Both the position numbers and the translations under genes were made by a program. Of a DNA stretch of 64,000 nucleotides, positions 1 to 7,355 are shown piece after piece. The stretch covers positions 5,146,001-5,210,000 of the forward strand of contig NZ_CP084058.1 of the NCBI RefSeq assembly GCF_020215645.1, written 5' to 3'. The notes below the pieces were generated by a model. That model was not told where the DNA came from. It worked only from the letters and a program-made list of their open reading frames with translations, and made no database searches. Every line of letters starts with the position of its first letter. Position 1 is the first letter of the stretch. Source of the DNA: Nonomuraea gerenzanensis. Its GTDB lineage: Bacteria; Actinomycetota; Actinomycetes; Streptosporangiales; Streptosporangiaceae.

Positions 1-158
1 GCCCGCACCTGCTCCCACTTGCGGATCGGCGACCCGCCGTCGCTGTCAGTGTCGCTGCCGGGGTCGTTGTCGGCGTCGAGATGGCCCTCGGACAGCACCT
101 CGTACCAGGGCGCGAACTCGGCTCTGAGCTCGTGGTGAGCTTGGCTCCACTCGTACAT
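1..158 (-). CDS. Acyl-CoA dehydrogenase, N-terminal fragment (runs off left edge)
   Basis: Only the first 52 codons lie in the window, read on the minus strand from an ATG at 158-156. The residues (MYEWSQAHHELRAEFAPWYE, later KWEQVRA) match the first helices of acyl-CoA dehydrogenases, where an EFAPWYE-like helix is followed by a K-W-x-x-V-R-x-A-G stretch. An Asp/Gly-rich insert (about residues 29-43) separates the two. It starts 15 bp after the stop of the EctC-like gene and is the third gene of a minus-strand unit that begins with a free-standing carrier protein. By analogy with carrier-bound amino acid desaturation (for example prolyl-carrier dehydrogenases), it may oxidise an acyl group on that carrier; this is inference. 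The FAD-binding and catalytic regions lie outside the window. Confidence 0.7.
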   Translation of the reverse strand, partial: MYEWSQAHHELRAEFAPWYEVLSEGHLDADNDPGSDTDSDGGSPIRKWEQVR

Positions 159-173
159 GCGAGATCAGATCCG

Positions 174-548
174 TCAGTAGCAGGAGAACGCGGCCTCGTC
201 GAGCGCGTGGCGCTCGTCGCCGCGCAGCGCGGGGGAGAAGACGCAGATCAGCCGCAGGTCCTCGCCGGGGGAGGCGATCAGGTGGTGCGGGTCGTTCTGG
301 TCGAGGGCGTACATGGTGCCCGGCTCCAGGACGTGCTGGCGCCCGTCGGAGTCGACCACCGCGCCCGTGCCGCTGATGCAGTAGCAGGCCTCGAGGTGCT
401 TGCGGTACTCCAGGGGGGAGCTGGTGCCGGCCCAGACGGTCGTGTCGGTGAGCGTGTAGCCCATGCCGTCGTCCTCGACCAGGAACCGGTGGCTCAGGCC
501 GTTCCCCCACTCGACCGGCTCCACCTCGGAAAGCTTGCGAATGATCAT
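174..548 (-). CDS. ectC: Ectoine-synthase-like (EctC family) cupin
   Basis: A 124-residue single-domain cupin with the EctC pattern throughout: DDGMGYTLTDTTVWAGT, HLEACYCI, then PGTMYALDQNDPHH. The three iron ligands of characterised EctC (Glu57, Tyr84, His92) align with Glu53, Tyr80 and His88 at a constant offset, so the metal site looks intact. Ectoine synthase closes N-acetyl-diaminobutyrate to a cyclic amidine by loss of water. No ectA or ectB is in the window; instead the gene overlaps the carrier-protein gene by 4 bp and precedes an acyl-CoA dehydrogenase. A cyclisation or dehydration step on a carrier-bound diamino acid is therefore an attractive but unproven role. True compatible-solute synthesis is the alternative, made less likely by the missing partner genes. 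Confidence 0.8.
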   Translation of the reverse strand: MIIRKLSEVEPVEWGNGLSHRFLVEDDGMGYTLTDTTVWAGTSSPLEYRKHLEACYCISGTGAVVDSDGRQHVLEPGTMYALDQNDPHHLIASPGEDLRLICVFSPALRGDERHALDEAAFSCY

Positions 549-829
549 GAGAGTGTCCGTTCTGCTGGTGCCGGCAGGGCTGACTCGACGAAATCGCGGA
601 TGGCGGCCACGGTCCGGAAGTTCTCCGGGACGATGTCGAGCTCGTCGACGGGGATGCCGAACTGGTCCTTCAGCCAGGAAATGAGCCTCAGCAGATCGAG
701 GCTGTTCACCACCCCGTTGCGGAAAAGGTCGTAATCGACCTCGAGCTCGTCGGCGGGAGTATCAGGCAGATACTCCGTGACCACGAATTCTCTGATCACC
801 TCTGTGATGTCCACGAATCGCAGCATCAC
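545..829 (-). CDS. Free-standing acyl/peptidyl carrier protein
   Basis: A 94-residue protein with the carrier-protein fold: an N-terminal helix, then FRNGVVNSLDLLRLISWLKD, in which the serine of NSLD (about residue 43) occupies the phosphopantetheine site, followed by a PENFRTVAAIRDF helix. It leads a minus-strand unit with the EctC-like protein (4-bp overlap) and an acyl-CoA dehydrogenase. GTG at 829 and ATG at 826 are alternative starts; an AGAGG stretch lies immediately upstream. A likely partner is the adenylating enzyme at 2540-4012. The combination of adenylation enzyme, carrier and dehydrogenase resembles systems that load an amino acid and modify it while tethered. The substrate cannot be read from the sequence. 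Confidence 0.85.
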   Translation of the reverse strand: MMLRFVDITEVIREFVVTEYLPDTPADELEVDYDLFRNGVVNSLDLLRLISWLKDQFGIPVDELDIVPENFRTVAAIRDFVESALPAPAERTLS

Positions 830-847
830 CTCTGCGCACAGCCGGAC

Positions 848-865
848 GCATCTCTCAGAATGCGC
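848..865 (+). promoter_or_regulatory. Copy of recurrent cluster motif (GCATCTC-N5-ATGCGC)
   Basis: GCATCTC, five bases, then ATGCGC lies 19 bp upstream of the carrier-protein start (minus strand). It matches the 18-bp element found in seven other promoter regions here except for A in place of G at the first base of the second half. The site overlaps the edge of a hairpin at 862-893. Confidence 0.4.
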
Positions 866-893
866 GGTGCCGGACGGTCGCCCGGCACCGCGC
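862..893. terminator. Hairpin between lipocalin-like gene and carrier-protein gene
   Basis: A 12-bp perfect stem (GCGCGGTGCCGG at 862-873 with its complement at 882-893) with an 8-base loop, 12 bp beyond the stop of the minus-strand gene at 905-1318. There is no T-tract, so it may be a weak terminator or an mRNA-stabilising hairpin. Confidence 0.45.
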
Positions 894-904
894 GGGTGAA
901 AAGG

Positions 905-1318
905 TCAGGCACGGACCATGGTCGACTGAAAGCCACCTCCCGGCCATTCCCAGGCTCCGGTGTTGGAGCTGCGGTCCTCGTTGAACGTGCCGACGAAACG
1001 GGCGGGCGAGCCCGGGTCGCCGTACCAGATGGTCAGGGTGTCGCCGGCCACCTCCCAGGTGTACTTGAGGATCTCGTGCGACTGGCCGAACAGGTGCGAC
1101 TTCAGGGTGCCGGTCTCCTGGTCGTAGCCGATGTACTCGACGGACCTGCTCACGCCCAGGTCGACGCGCTGGATCAGGTAGAAGCCGCCGTCGAGCCACT
1201 CGAACGTGACGGTGCCCTCGTCGGTCTGCTTGCCGTCCTCGTCGAAGTTCGTCACCTTCCAGGTGCCGACGAGAACGTCGAGCTGGCGCATCGCGGGATT
1301 CGGGGTTTTGTCGGCCAT
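905..1318 (-). CDS. DUF1579-type lipocalin-like protein (copy 1)
   Basis: A 137-residue protein that opens with MRQLDVLVGTWKV and continues with short beta strands: FEWLDGGFYLIQ, VEYIGYDQETGTLKSHLF, then GSPARFVGTF and WEWPGGGFQSTM. The LVGTW start and alternating strand pattern fit the DUF1579 or lipocalin-like beta-barrel proteins, which often bind small hydrophobic ligands. A clear paralogue lies at 28371-28847, sharing VEYIGY, GTL-S, GSPA-F-GTF and WPGGG. It has no signal peptide, so it should be cytoplasmic. Two copies in an enediyne cluster suggest binding or protection of a pathway compound, which is inference; a catalytic role cannot be excluded. Confidence 0.65.
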   Translation of the reverse strand: MADKTPNPAMRQLDVLVGTWKVTNFDEDGKQTDEGTVTFEWLDGGFYLIQRVDLGVSRSVEYIGYDQETGTLKSHLFGQSHEILKYTWEVAGDTLTIWYGDPGSPARFVGTFNEDRSSNTGAWEWPGGGFQSTMVRA

Positions 1319-1556
1319 CGGGTTTTCTCCTCCATTTCACGACCGGGTGTGGCGGGGTCTACGGGCCAGATCGTACACTGCCGCCAGATGGCCGCCAATA
1401 CGTGCGCAATGTCGATCCTGACCATTCTCGGCAAATAAAGTCAAGCGCTCTGTCCGCCGATAAGTGCGCACGTTGGAAGAAGACCGGGTGCGGCCTTCCG
1501 TGTTAATACTCGGAGCAGGAATTCGCCTGGACGGGGAATTCCGGAAGGAGTTGCAT

Positions 1557-2462
1557 ATGAGCCGCCGTGGCTGGGTGCTGTTCGCCCTGATATCTGTCAT
1601 GTGGGGCATTCCCTACCTGCTGATCAAGGTCGCGGTGAGCGAGGTGCCGGTGCCCGTGCTGGTCTTCGCCCGCACCGCCATCGGCGCCGCGCTGCTCCTG
1701 CCCCTGGCGCTGCGCGGCGGGCAGCTCGGCCAGGTCCGCCGGCACTGGCGGCCGGTCGCCGCGTTCGCCTTCCTGGAGATCCTCGCGCCCTGGTGGCTGC
1801 TGTCGGACGCCGAACGGCAGCTGTCCAGCTCCACCGCCGGGCTGCTGATCGCCGCCGCCCCCATCCTCGGCGTGCTGCTGGCCCGCATGACCGGCGGCGA
1901 GGAACGGCTCGGCAGGGCCCGCTGGGCAGGGCTGGCGCTCGGCGTGGTCGGCACCGCCGTGCTCGCCGGGCCGCACCTGGAGGGCGGGGACGCCTGGTCG
2001 ATCACCGAGGTGCTGCTGACCGTGCTCGCCTACGCGCTGGCCCCGCTGATCGCCGACCGCTACCTGCGCGACGTGCCCACCATCCCGCTCACCGCGGCCT
2101 GCCTCGCCTTCGCCGCGCTCGTCTACGCCCCCGCCGCCGCCTGGACCTGGCCGTCCGTCATGCCCAGCGGCGCGGTGCTCGCCGCGCTCCTCGGGCTGGG
2201 GGTGCTCTGCACGGGGCTGGCGTTCGTGGTGTACGTGGAGCTCATCAGGGAGGCCGGGCCGTCGCGCGCCCTGGTGTCGACGTACGTGAACCCGGCCGTG
2301 GCGATCGCCGCCGGGGTGCTCGTCCTCCAGGAGCCGTTGACCGGGCTGATCGCCGTCTCCTTCGTGCTCATCCTGGCCGGATCCGTGCTGGCGACCCGGG
2401 CCGAGGGCGAGCCGCCCTCCTCTGCTGAGCGCCCGGCGGAGCTGGAGGACGTACGGACCTGA
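1557..2462 (+). CDS. EamA/DMT-family transporter
   Basis: A 301-residue hydrophobic protein with about ten membrane segments in two EamA repeats (opening with GWVLFALISVMWGIPYLLIK; the second repeat contains the A-x-x-Y-x-NP-x-x-A pattern as STYVNPAVAIAAG). I chose ATG 1557 because a strong GGAAGGAG site lies about 7 bases upstream; an in-frame upstream start at 1464 would add unconserved residues. DMT exporters move metabolites and drugs across the membrane, so a role in efflux of an intermediate or product is plausible. It is divergent from the lipocalin-like gene and followed after 77 bp by the adenylating enzyme. Confidence 0.85.
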   Translation: MSRRGWVLFALISVMWGIPYLLIKVAVSEVPVPVLVFARTAIGAALLLPLALRGGQLGQVRRHWRPVAAFAFLEILAPWWLLSDAERQLSSSTAGLLIAAAPILGVLLARMTGGEERLGRARWAGLALGVVGTAVLAGPHLEGGDAWSITEVLLTVLAYALAPLIADRYLRDVPTIPLTAACLAFAALVYAPAAAWTWPSVMPSGAVLAALLGLGVLCTGLAFVVYVELIREAGPSRALVSTYVNPAVAIAAGVLVLQEPLTGLIAVSFVLILAGSVLATRAEGEPPSSAERPAELEDVRT

Positions 2463-2539
2463 CGGCAGGAAGCTGCCGATCACCGGCACGTAGCTGACGC
2501 CGATCCGCCTGGTTCCCGGGCCGTTCGTCGCCGAAGCTC

Positions 2540-4012
2540 ATGGTCATGACAACCTCTGAACCGCTGCACGGTTTCCTCGCCAGGACCGCCTCCGACCCCG
2601 CCGCGCCCGCGCTGCGGACCCGTACAGGGACGGTCAGCTACGGTGAGCTGGCCGCACTCGCCGGGCACGCCCAGGCGGAGCTGACCACCCTGCCGCCCGG
2701 CCCGGTCGCGGTGCTCGCCAAGAAGTCGCCGGAGGCGATCGCACTCGTGCTCGGCTGCCTCGCGGCGGGGCGGCCGGTGCTGCTGCCACCGATCGACCTG
2801 GGCCCGGTCGCGCTGCGCGAGCTGTGCGAGCGGGCCGGCTGCGCGCAGGTGCTCGCCACCGACGCCGAGCAGGCCGGGGAGCACCCCGACCTGGTCACCA
2901 GGATCATCACCAGGGGTGAGACAGGCGGCCCGCCGTTGCCGCAGCCCGCGCCCGTCACCGACGCCCACACCGCCTTCATCCTGACCACCTCCGGCTCCAC
3001 CGGAACCCCGAAGCTGGTCCCGCTCTCCACCGGCGCGGTCACCCGCTTCACCGGCTGGGCGGGCGACGCCTTCGGTCTGGGCCCCGGCGAGGTGGTGCTC
3101 AACTACGCGCCGCTCAACTTCGACCTGTGCCTGCTCGACATCTGGGCCACGCTGCGGCACGGCGGCTGCGTCGCCCTGGTGGACCCCGCGGTGGCCGCCA
3201 ACCCGCGGCACGTCGGCGACTTCTTCGCCGACTCGCGGGTGACCGTCGTCCAGGGCGTGCCCATGCTGTACCAGCTCCTCGCGGAGGGCGCCTTCCCCGG
3301 CGTGCGGCACGTCATCGTGACCGGCGACCACGCGCCCGCGTCCGTACGGGCGACGCTGCCGCGGCGCTTCCCGAACGCCCGCTTCCACAACGTTTACGGC
3401 TGCACCGAGACCAACGACAGCTTCTGGTACGAGTTCGACGCCGCCGAGGCCGCCGCCCCCGGCCCGCTGCCGATCGGCGAGCCGCTGCCCGGCGTCGTCG
3501 CCGTGTTCGAGCCGGACCGCTCCGCCGACCCGCAGCGCGCCGGTGCCGTCGAGCTCCTGGTCCGCACGCCGTTCCAGACCAGCGGCTACCTGACGCGCGA
3601 CCCGGGCACGCCGTCCGGCCGGTTCGTCACCGGCGCCGACGGGCACAGCTACTTCCGCACCGGCGACCTGGTCCGCCGCGACCCCGACGGGCGGCTGTTC
3701 CTGGTCGGCAGGGACGACTTCCAGCTCAAGGTGCGCGGCGTCCGGGTCAATCCCGAGCAGATCGAGCGGGTCCTGCTGGAGCACGACGACGTCGTCGAGG
3801 CCGTCGTCGTACCGGCCGGTGACGGCGCCGAGCTGCGGCTGACCGCCTTCGTCCGCGGGGCGCGCCCGAGCGGCCTGTCGGGGCTGCGCCTGCGCGCGCA
3901 CTGCGCGACCCGGCTGCCGCGAGCGGCCATCCCGTCCGCCATCCGGCTGGTCGAGCACCCGTTCCCGCGCACGTCCACCGGCAAGGTGGACCGCAAGCGC
4001 ATCGCCGCCTGA
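2540..4012 (+). CDS. Stand-alone AMP-forming adenylating enzyme (amino acid/acyl ligase)
   Basis: A 490-residue single adenylation domain with the phosphate-binding loop TTSGSTGTPK (about residues 148-157), YGCTET in the A5 region, FRTGD near residue 372, and the C-terminal catalytic lysine in STGKVDRKR (about residue 485). The substrate-pocket region reads NFDLCLLDIW: the FD keeps the aspartate that usually holds the alpha-amino group, so an amino acid substrate is favoured. There is no attached carrier, so it must act in trans, most simply on the free carrier at 545-829. ATG 2540 or 2546 is the start; neither has a strong ribosome-binding site. Together with the nearby dehydrogenase it resembles prolyl-AMP-ligase systems, but the true substrate is unknown. 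Confidence 0.85.
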   Translation: MVMTTSEPLHGFLARTASDPAAPALRTRTGTVSYGELAALAGHAQAELTTLPPGPVAVLAKKSPEAIALVLGCLAAGRPVLLPPIDLGPVALRELCERAGCAQVLATDAEQAGEHPDLVTRIITRGETGGPPLPQPAPVTDAHTAFILTTSGSTGTPKLVPLSTGAVTRFTGWAGDAFGLGPGEVVLNYAPLNFDLCLLDIWATLRHGGCVALVDPAVAANPRHVGDFFADSRVTVVQGVPMLYQLLAEGAFPGVRHVIVTGDHAPASVRATLPRRFPNARFHNVYGCTETNDSFWYEFDAAEAAAPGPLPIGEPLPGVVAVFEPDRSADPQRAGAVELLVRTPFQTSGYLTRDPGTPSGRFVTGADGHSYFRTGDLVRRDPDGRLFLVGRDDFQLKVRGVRVNPEQIERVLLEHDDVVEAVVVPAGDGAELRLTAFVRGARPSGLSGLRLRAHCATRLPRAAIPSAIRLVEHPFPRTSTGKVDRKRIAA

Positions 4013-4070
4013 CCGGGCGCCGCGATCTCCGCGGCGCCGCCCCTTTTCGATGTTCTGCTGAGGAGAAGAC

Positions 4071-5384
4071 ATGGCCCCCGTCGCGCCCATCGGTGCACAC
4101 CAGTTGATGATCTTTCTGCTCCAGGTCGGCTCGTTGCTGCTCCTGGCGCTCGCCCTGGGGTCGCTGGCGACCCGGTTACGGCTGCCTTCCGTGGTCGGCG
4201 AGCTGCTCGCCGGCGTCCTGGTGGGGCCGTCGTTGCTGGCCCATCTCGCGCCGGACGTCCAGCAGTGGCTGTTCCCCGCGCAGGCCGGCCAGTTCCACCT
4301 GCTCGACGCGGTCGGGCAGCTCGGCGTGATCCTGCTGGTCGGGCTGACGGGCATGCACCTGGACATGGGGCTGGTCCGCAGGCGCGCGGCGACGGCGGCG
4401 GGAGTGAGCGTGGGCGGGCTGGTGGTGCCGCTGGGGCTCGGCGTCGCGGCGGGCTTCCTCATCCCCGGCTCGCTGATCCCGGACGGCGCCGACGGCACGG
4501 TATTCGCGCTGTTCCTGGGGGTCGCCATGTGCGTCAGCGCCATCCCCGTGCTGGCCAAGACGCTGATGGACATGAAGCTCATCCACCGCAACGTCGGCCA
4601 GCTCTCGCTCACCGCCGGGATGATCGACGACGCCTTCGGCTGGTTCATGCTGTCGATCGTCAGCGCCATGGCCGTGCACGCGGCCTCGGCGGGGACCGTG
4701 CTGACGTCCCTGGCCTGCCTCGCCGCGATCGTCGTGTTCGCCCTCACCGTCGGCAGGCCGCTGGTGCGCGGCTCGCTCCGGCTGGCCGCCAGGTCGGAGG
4801 GGGCCGGCGCCACGGTGGCCACCACGGTCGTGCTCATCGTGCTGGCCGGCGCCGCGACCCACGCGCTGGGGCTGGAGGCGGTCTTCGGCGCGTTCGTCAT
4901 GGGCATCCTCATCGGCAGCGCCGGCAAGGTGGACCCCGCGCGGCTGGCGCCGCTGCGCACCGTGGTGCTGGGCGCGCTCGCCCCCGTCTTCTTCGCCACC
5001 GCCGGCCTGCGCATGGACCTCACCGCGCTGACCGAGCCGCCCGTGCTGCTGGCCGGGCTCGCGGTCCTGGCCGTCGCCGTCGTGGGCAAGTTCCTCGGCG
5101 TGTACGCGGGCGCCAAGCTCAGCAGGCTCAACCGGTGGGAGGCGCTCGCGCTGGGCGCCGGGCTCAACGCGCGCGGTGTCATCGAGGTTGTGGTGGCCAT
5201 GGTGGGCCTGCGGCTGGGCATCCTGAGCGTCGAGGTCTACACCATGATCATCCTGGTGGCCGTGGTCACCTCGGTCATGGCGCCGCCCATCCTGCGGCTG
5301 GCCATGGCCCGGGTGGAGCGGACCGCCGACGAGGAGCTGCGGGAGACGGCGCACCGGGCGTGGGACAAGCAGCCGTCCGCATGA
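4071..5384 (+). CDS. Cation/proton antiporter (CPA2/KefB-like)
   Basis: A 437-residue protein with 11 to 13 membrane segments and CPA2 hallmarks, including LPSVVGELLAGVLVGPS near the N-terminus, a DDAFGWF motif with the paired acidic residues of the transport site (about residues 185-191), and ALGAGLNARGVIEVVVA in a late helix. The start at 4071 has a GAGGAGAAG site. Monovalent cation/proton antiporters recur in enediyne clusters and are usually ascribed to export or self-protection; that role is inferred from context. It stands alone, downstream of the adenylating enzyme and upstream of a long non-coding stretch. Confidence 0.9.
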   Translation: MAPVAPIGAHQLMIFLLQVGSLLLLALALGSLATRLRLPSVVGELLAGVLVGPSLLAHLAPDVQQWLFPAQAGQFHLLDAVGQLGVILLVGLTGMHLDMGLVRRRAATAAGVSVGGLVVPLGLGVAAGFLIPGSLIPDGADGTVFALFLGVAMCVSAIPVLAKTLMDMKLIHRNVGQLSLTAGMIDDAFGWFMLSIVSAMAVHAASAGTVLTSLACLAAIVVFALTVGRPLVRGSLRLAARSEGAGATVATTVVLIVLAGAATHALGLEAVFGAFVMGILIGSAGKVDPARLAPLRTVVLGALAPVFFATAGLRMDLTALTEPPVLLAGLAVLAVAVVGKFLGVYAGAKLSRLNRWEALALGAGLNARGVIEVVVAMVGLRLGILSVEVYTMIILVAVVTSVMAPPILRLAMARVERTADEELRETAHRAWDKQPSA

Positions 5385-5848
5385 CGGTGCAGACGGGTCG
5401 CCGGCGCGGGCCGGGACCGGCTCACGTCCCGGCGACGAGACCGGCACCGGCAGCGTGGCGGCACCCGCGGGCGGGTCGAAGCTCTTCCCGGCCAGGACGT
5501 ACCGCCGTGGCATGAACGTCGCACGGCCGCCGCCGTCACGCGGTGGCCGTCGTCGAGCTCCTGCCAGACGCCGCCGTGCTCCGCCGCAGCTCACCGCTCG
5601 GCGTGCTGGCGCCCGGCGCTGACCTACGCGGCTCCCGTAAGTCGTGCGCGAACCGCTGCACGGGGCCGGCCGCCGGGTCCAGCGGCCCTTCCTCCTGCCC
5701 ATCAGGCGTCCCCTCTGCGCGGCACGATGTTGCCATGCACGGGACGTCGGGCCCGCGCCCGTGATCGGTGCCCGGTTCATCCGCCACGCGAATGCGCACA
5801 GCAATTCACCGCCCCGCGAAAATCGCACGCCCCCGGCACAAAAACGAA
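5385..5848. other. Intergenic stretch without a recognisable gene
   Basis: About 460 bp between the antiporter and the bidirectional terminator. Open frames exist on both strands, but they are Arg/Pro/Ser-rich shadows without a ribosome-binding site, domain or typical codon bias. I see nothing functional in it. Confidence 0.5.
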
Positions 5849-5878
5849 GACCCCCGCGGCGCCCGCGGGGGTCTTTTT
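5849..5878. terminator. Bidirectional terminator
   Basis: A perfect 11-bp stem (5849-5859 with 5863-5873), a 3-base loop and a T5 tract at 5874-5878. An A-rich stretch on the left provides a T-tract for minus-strand transcription. It separates the plus-strand antiporter from the minus-strand NTWP-repeat peptide gene. Confidence 0.85.
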
Positions 5879-5944
5879 CGTGGTGTTCGTTTTATGTCGC
5901 TCCTTTCAGCTCAATGCCCGGCACAATTTCCCACATTCTCCTTC

Positions 5945-6250
5945 CTAGGCGGACGGCCAGGTGTTGGGGTCGGGGGCGGCGACCGGCACCGGCCAGGTGT
6001 TCGGGTCGGGGACGGCGACCGGAGCGGGCCACGTGTTCGCGGCCACCACGCGCGGCCAGGTGTTGGGGTCAGGGGCGGTGGCGGGGACCGGCCAGGTGTT
6101 GGGGTCGGCCAGCACCGCGTCGGCACCGCGGTCCGCGACCAGGTCCAGCGCGCCGGCGCCCAGTCCGAAAGCCGAACCGAAAGTGGCGACCGCAGCCGCG
6201 ATCTTGACAATCTTGCCGGAAATCCGCGGGGTAAGAATGGCGTTCGTCAT
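5945..6250 (-). CDS. Small NTWP-repeat protein (five repeats)
   Basis: A 101-residue protein. Residues 1-46 form a basic start (KIVKIAAA) and a hydrophobic stretch (about 15-38) that looks like an uncleaved signal or membrane anchor. The rest is five copies of NTWP, four of them as DPNTWP, at residues 51-54, 63-66, 72-75, 84-87 and 96-99, joined by Pro/Ala/Val linkers with 12, 9, 12 and 12 residues per repeat. A GAAAGAGG site lies about 8 bases upstream of the ATG at 6250, and a bidirectional terminator follows, so it looks like a real, self-contained transcription unit. I do not recognise the family. The layout resembles the DSPWE-repeat peptide at 46917-47123. Possible roles are binding of the chromophore, a multi-core peptide precursor, or a surface protein; none can be shown. 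Confidence 0.75.
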   Translation of the reverse strand: MTNAILTPRISGKIVKIAAAVATFGSAFGLGAGALDLVADRGADAVLADPNTWPVPATAPDPNTWPRVVAANTWPAPVAVPDPNTWPVPVAAPDPNTWPSA

Positions 6251-6474
6251 TTCACTGCCTCTTTCTCAAGTCTGGGTTTTTCTGGGCCGTTCTCGCTTGC
6301 ACTTCCAACTTTGCGATCCCGGCGCCCGGCAAACCAGATGAAACGGAGTCAGCAAGCTGCAGGCGCGTTGCACCTTCCTGCCACGCGCGGCCATGGAGGG
6401 GCGCGGCGGCCGGCCCGACAGTGAGAAGGCAGGCATTGACGTGACCTGACCGCAGATGCTGAATGGAGAGCGCC

Positions 6475-7245
6475 ATGAAGACACAGATCGTCCTCGTGCC
6501 CGGTCCGTGGATGGGCGCCTGGTGCTGGGAGACGGTGCTGCAGCGCCTGCGTGGTCACGGCCACGACGCGCTCGCCGTCACGCTGCCCGGGCTCGCCAGC
6601 GCCAGGGAGGACGTGTCCCACATCGGGCTGGAGACCCACGTGGAGGCGGTCATGGCGGTCCTGGAGGAGCGGGACCTGCGCGACGTGGTGCTGGCCGGGC
6701 ACAGTTACTCGGGGCTCGTGGTCGGCCAGGTCGCCGACCGGATGCCGGACCGGGTGGCGCACACGGTGTTCATCGAGGGGTTCCTGCCGCATGACGGCAA
6801 GTCGATGTTGCACGCCTTTCCCGAGCGGTTGCGCAGGAGCGAGTTGCGGCAGATCGACGACAACGGGGGCCGCTGGCCGGCGCCCGACGCCGGTGCGGTG
6901 GGCGACGGGCAGGGGCTGAGCGCGCGGCAGGCGCATGCGCTGGCCCGGCGTTTCGTGGGCCACCCCGGGCGGACCGTGGCCGACCCCGTGAAGCTGAACC
7001 GGCCGCTGGCCGAGCAGCGGGCCACGTACGTCATCTGCTCCCTGGAGCACGTGAACGGCCAGATCGCCCCCGATGTGACGGCCATGCGCGCGGCGCCCGG
7101 GTGGGACTTCGAGACCCTGCACACCGGGCACTGGCCGATGATCTCCACGCCCGGACCGCTCGCCGCCCTGCTGGCCAGGATCGCCGACGGCGCCGCCGTG
7201 CCCGAGACGGCGGGGGAGCGGGGGCGTACGCGTGAGGGGGCCTGA
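6475..7245 (+). CDS. Alpha/beta hydrolase (esterase-like)
   Basis: A 256-residue hydrolase: an oxyanion-side motif VLVPGPWMGAWCWE at the N-terminus, a nucleophile elbow GHSYSG with Ser about residue 76, and a C-terminal catalytic histidine in HTGHWPM (about residue 218). The fold is that of the small plant-methyl-esterase-like group. I chose ATG 6475 for its GGAGAG site; an upstream in-frame ATG at 6463 would place the ribosome site inside the gene. Possible jobs include ester or amide hydrolysis in tailoring, or supply of the kynurenine formamidase activity that the tryptophan branch in this cluster otherwise lacks. The latter is only a suggestion, since the motif is not that of known formamidases. 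Confidence 0.8.
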   Translation: MKTQIVLVPGPWMGAWCWETVLQRLRGHGHDALAVTLPGLASAREDVSHIGLETHVEAVMAVLEERDLRDVVLAGHSYSGLVVGQVADRMPDRVAHTVFIEGFLPHDGKSMLHAFPERLRRSELRQIDDNGGRWPAPDAGAVGDGQGLSARQAHALARRFVGHPGRTVADPVKLNRPLAEQRATYVICSLEHVNGQIAPDVTAMRAAPGWDFETLHTGHWPMISTPGPLAALLARIADGAAVPETAGERGRTREGA

Positions 7246-7257
7246 GCGCCGGGTGGG

Positions 7258-7308
7258 GGCGCTCGCGGGAGGGCGCCCGGGCGAGCGGTGGCGCTCGCGG
7301 GAGGGCGC
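7258..7308. repeat. 19-bp direct repeat
   Basis: GGCGCTCGCGGGAGGGCGC occurs exactly twice, at 7258-7276 and 7290-7308, 32 bp apart, in the short gap between the hydrolase and the thioesterase gene. The second copy abuts a regulatory-motif copy at 7305-7322. Confidence 0.7.
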
Positions 7309-7322
7309 ACGGGCGGAGATGC
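7305..7322 (-). promoter_or_regulatory. Copy of recurrent cluster motif upstream of thioesterase
   Basis: Read on the minus strand it is GCATCTC-CGCCC-GTGCGC, a full match to the GCATCTC-N5-GTGCGC element. It ends 33 bp before the thioesterase ATG. Confidence 0.5.
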
Positions 7323-7355
7323 GTGCGCGGCCCGGCAGCCGCACACTGACCGCTC

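Noticed and set aside
81..734. Long plus-strand open frame opposite the EctC-like and carrier genes
   Set aside because: Composition and lack of domains show it is a GC-rich antisense shadow; the minus-strand proteins are recognisable.
1330..1440. Possible extra copy of the GCATCTC motif upstream of the lipocalin-like gene (GGCCATCTGGCGGCAGTG on the minus strand)
   Set aside because: Two mismatches in the core and off spacing; too weak to count.
2480..5221. A 913-codon minus-strand open frame
   Set aside because: It lies opposite the adenylating enzyme and antiporter and has Ser/Pro/Arg-rich shadow composition without motifs.
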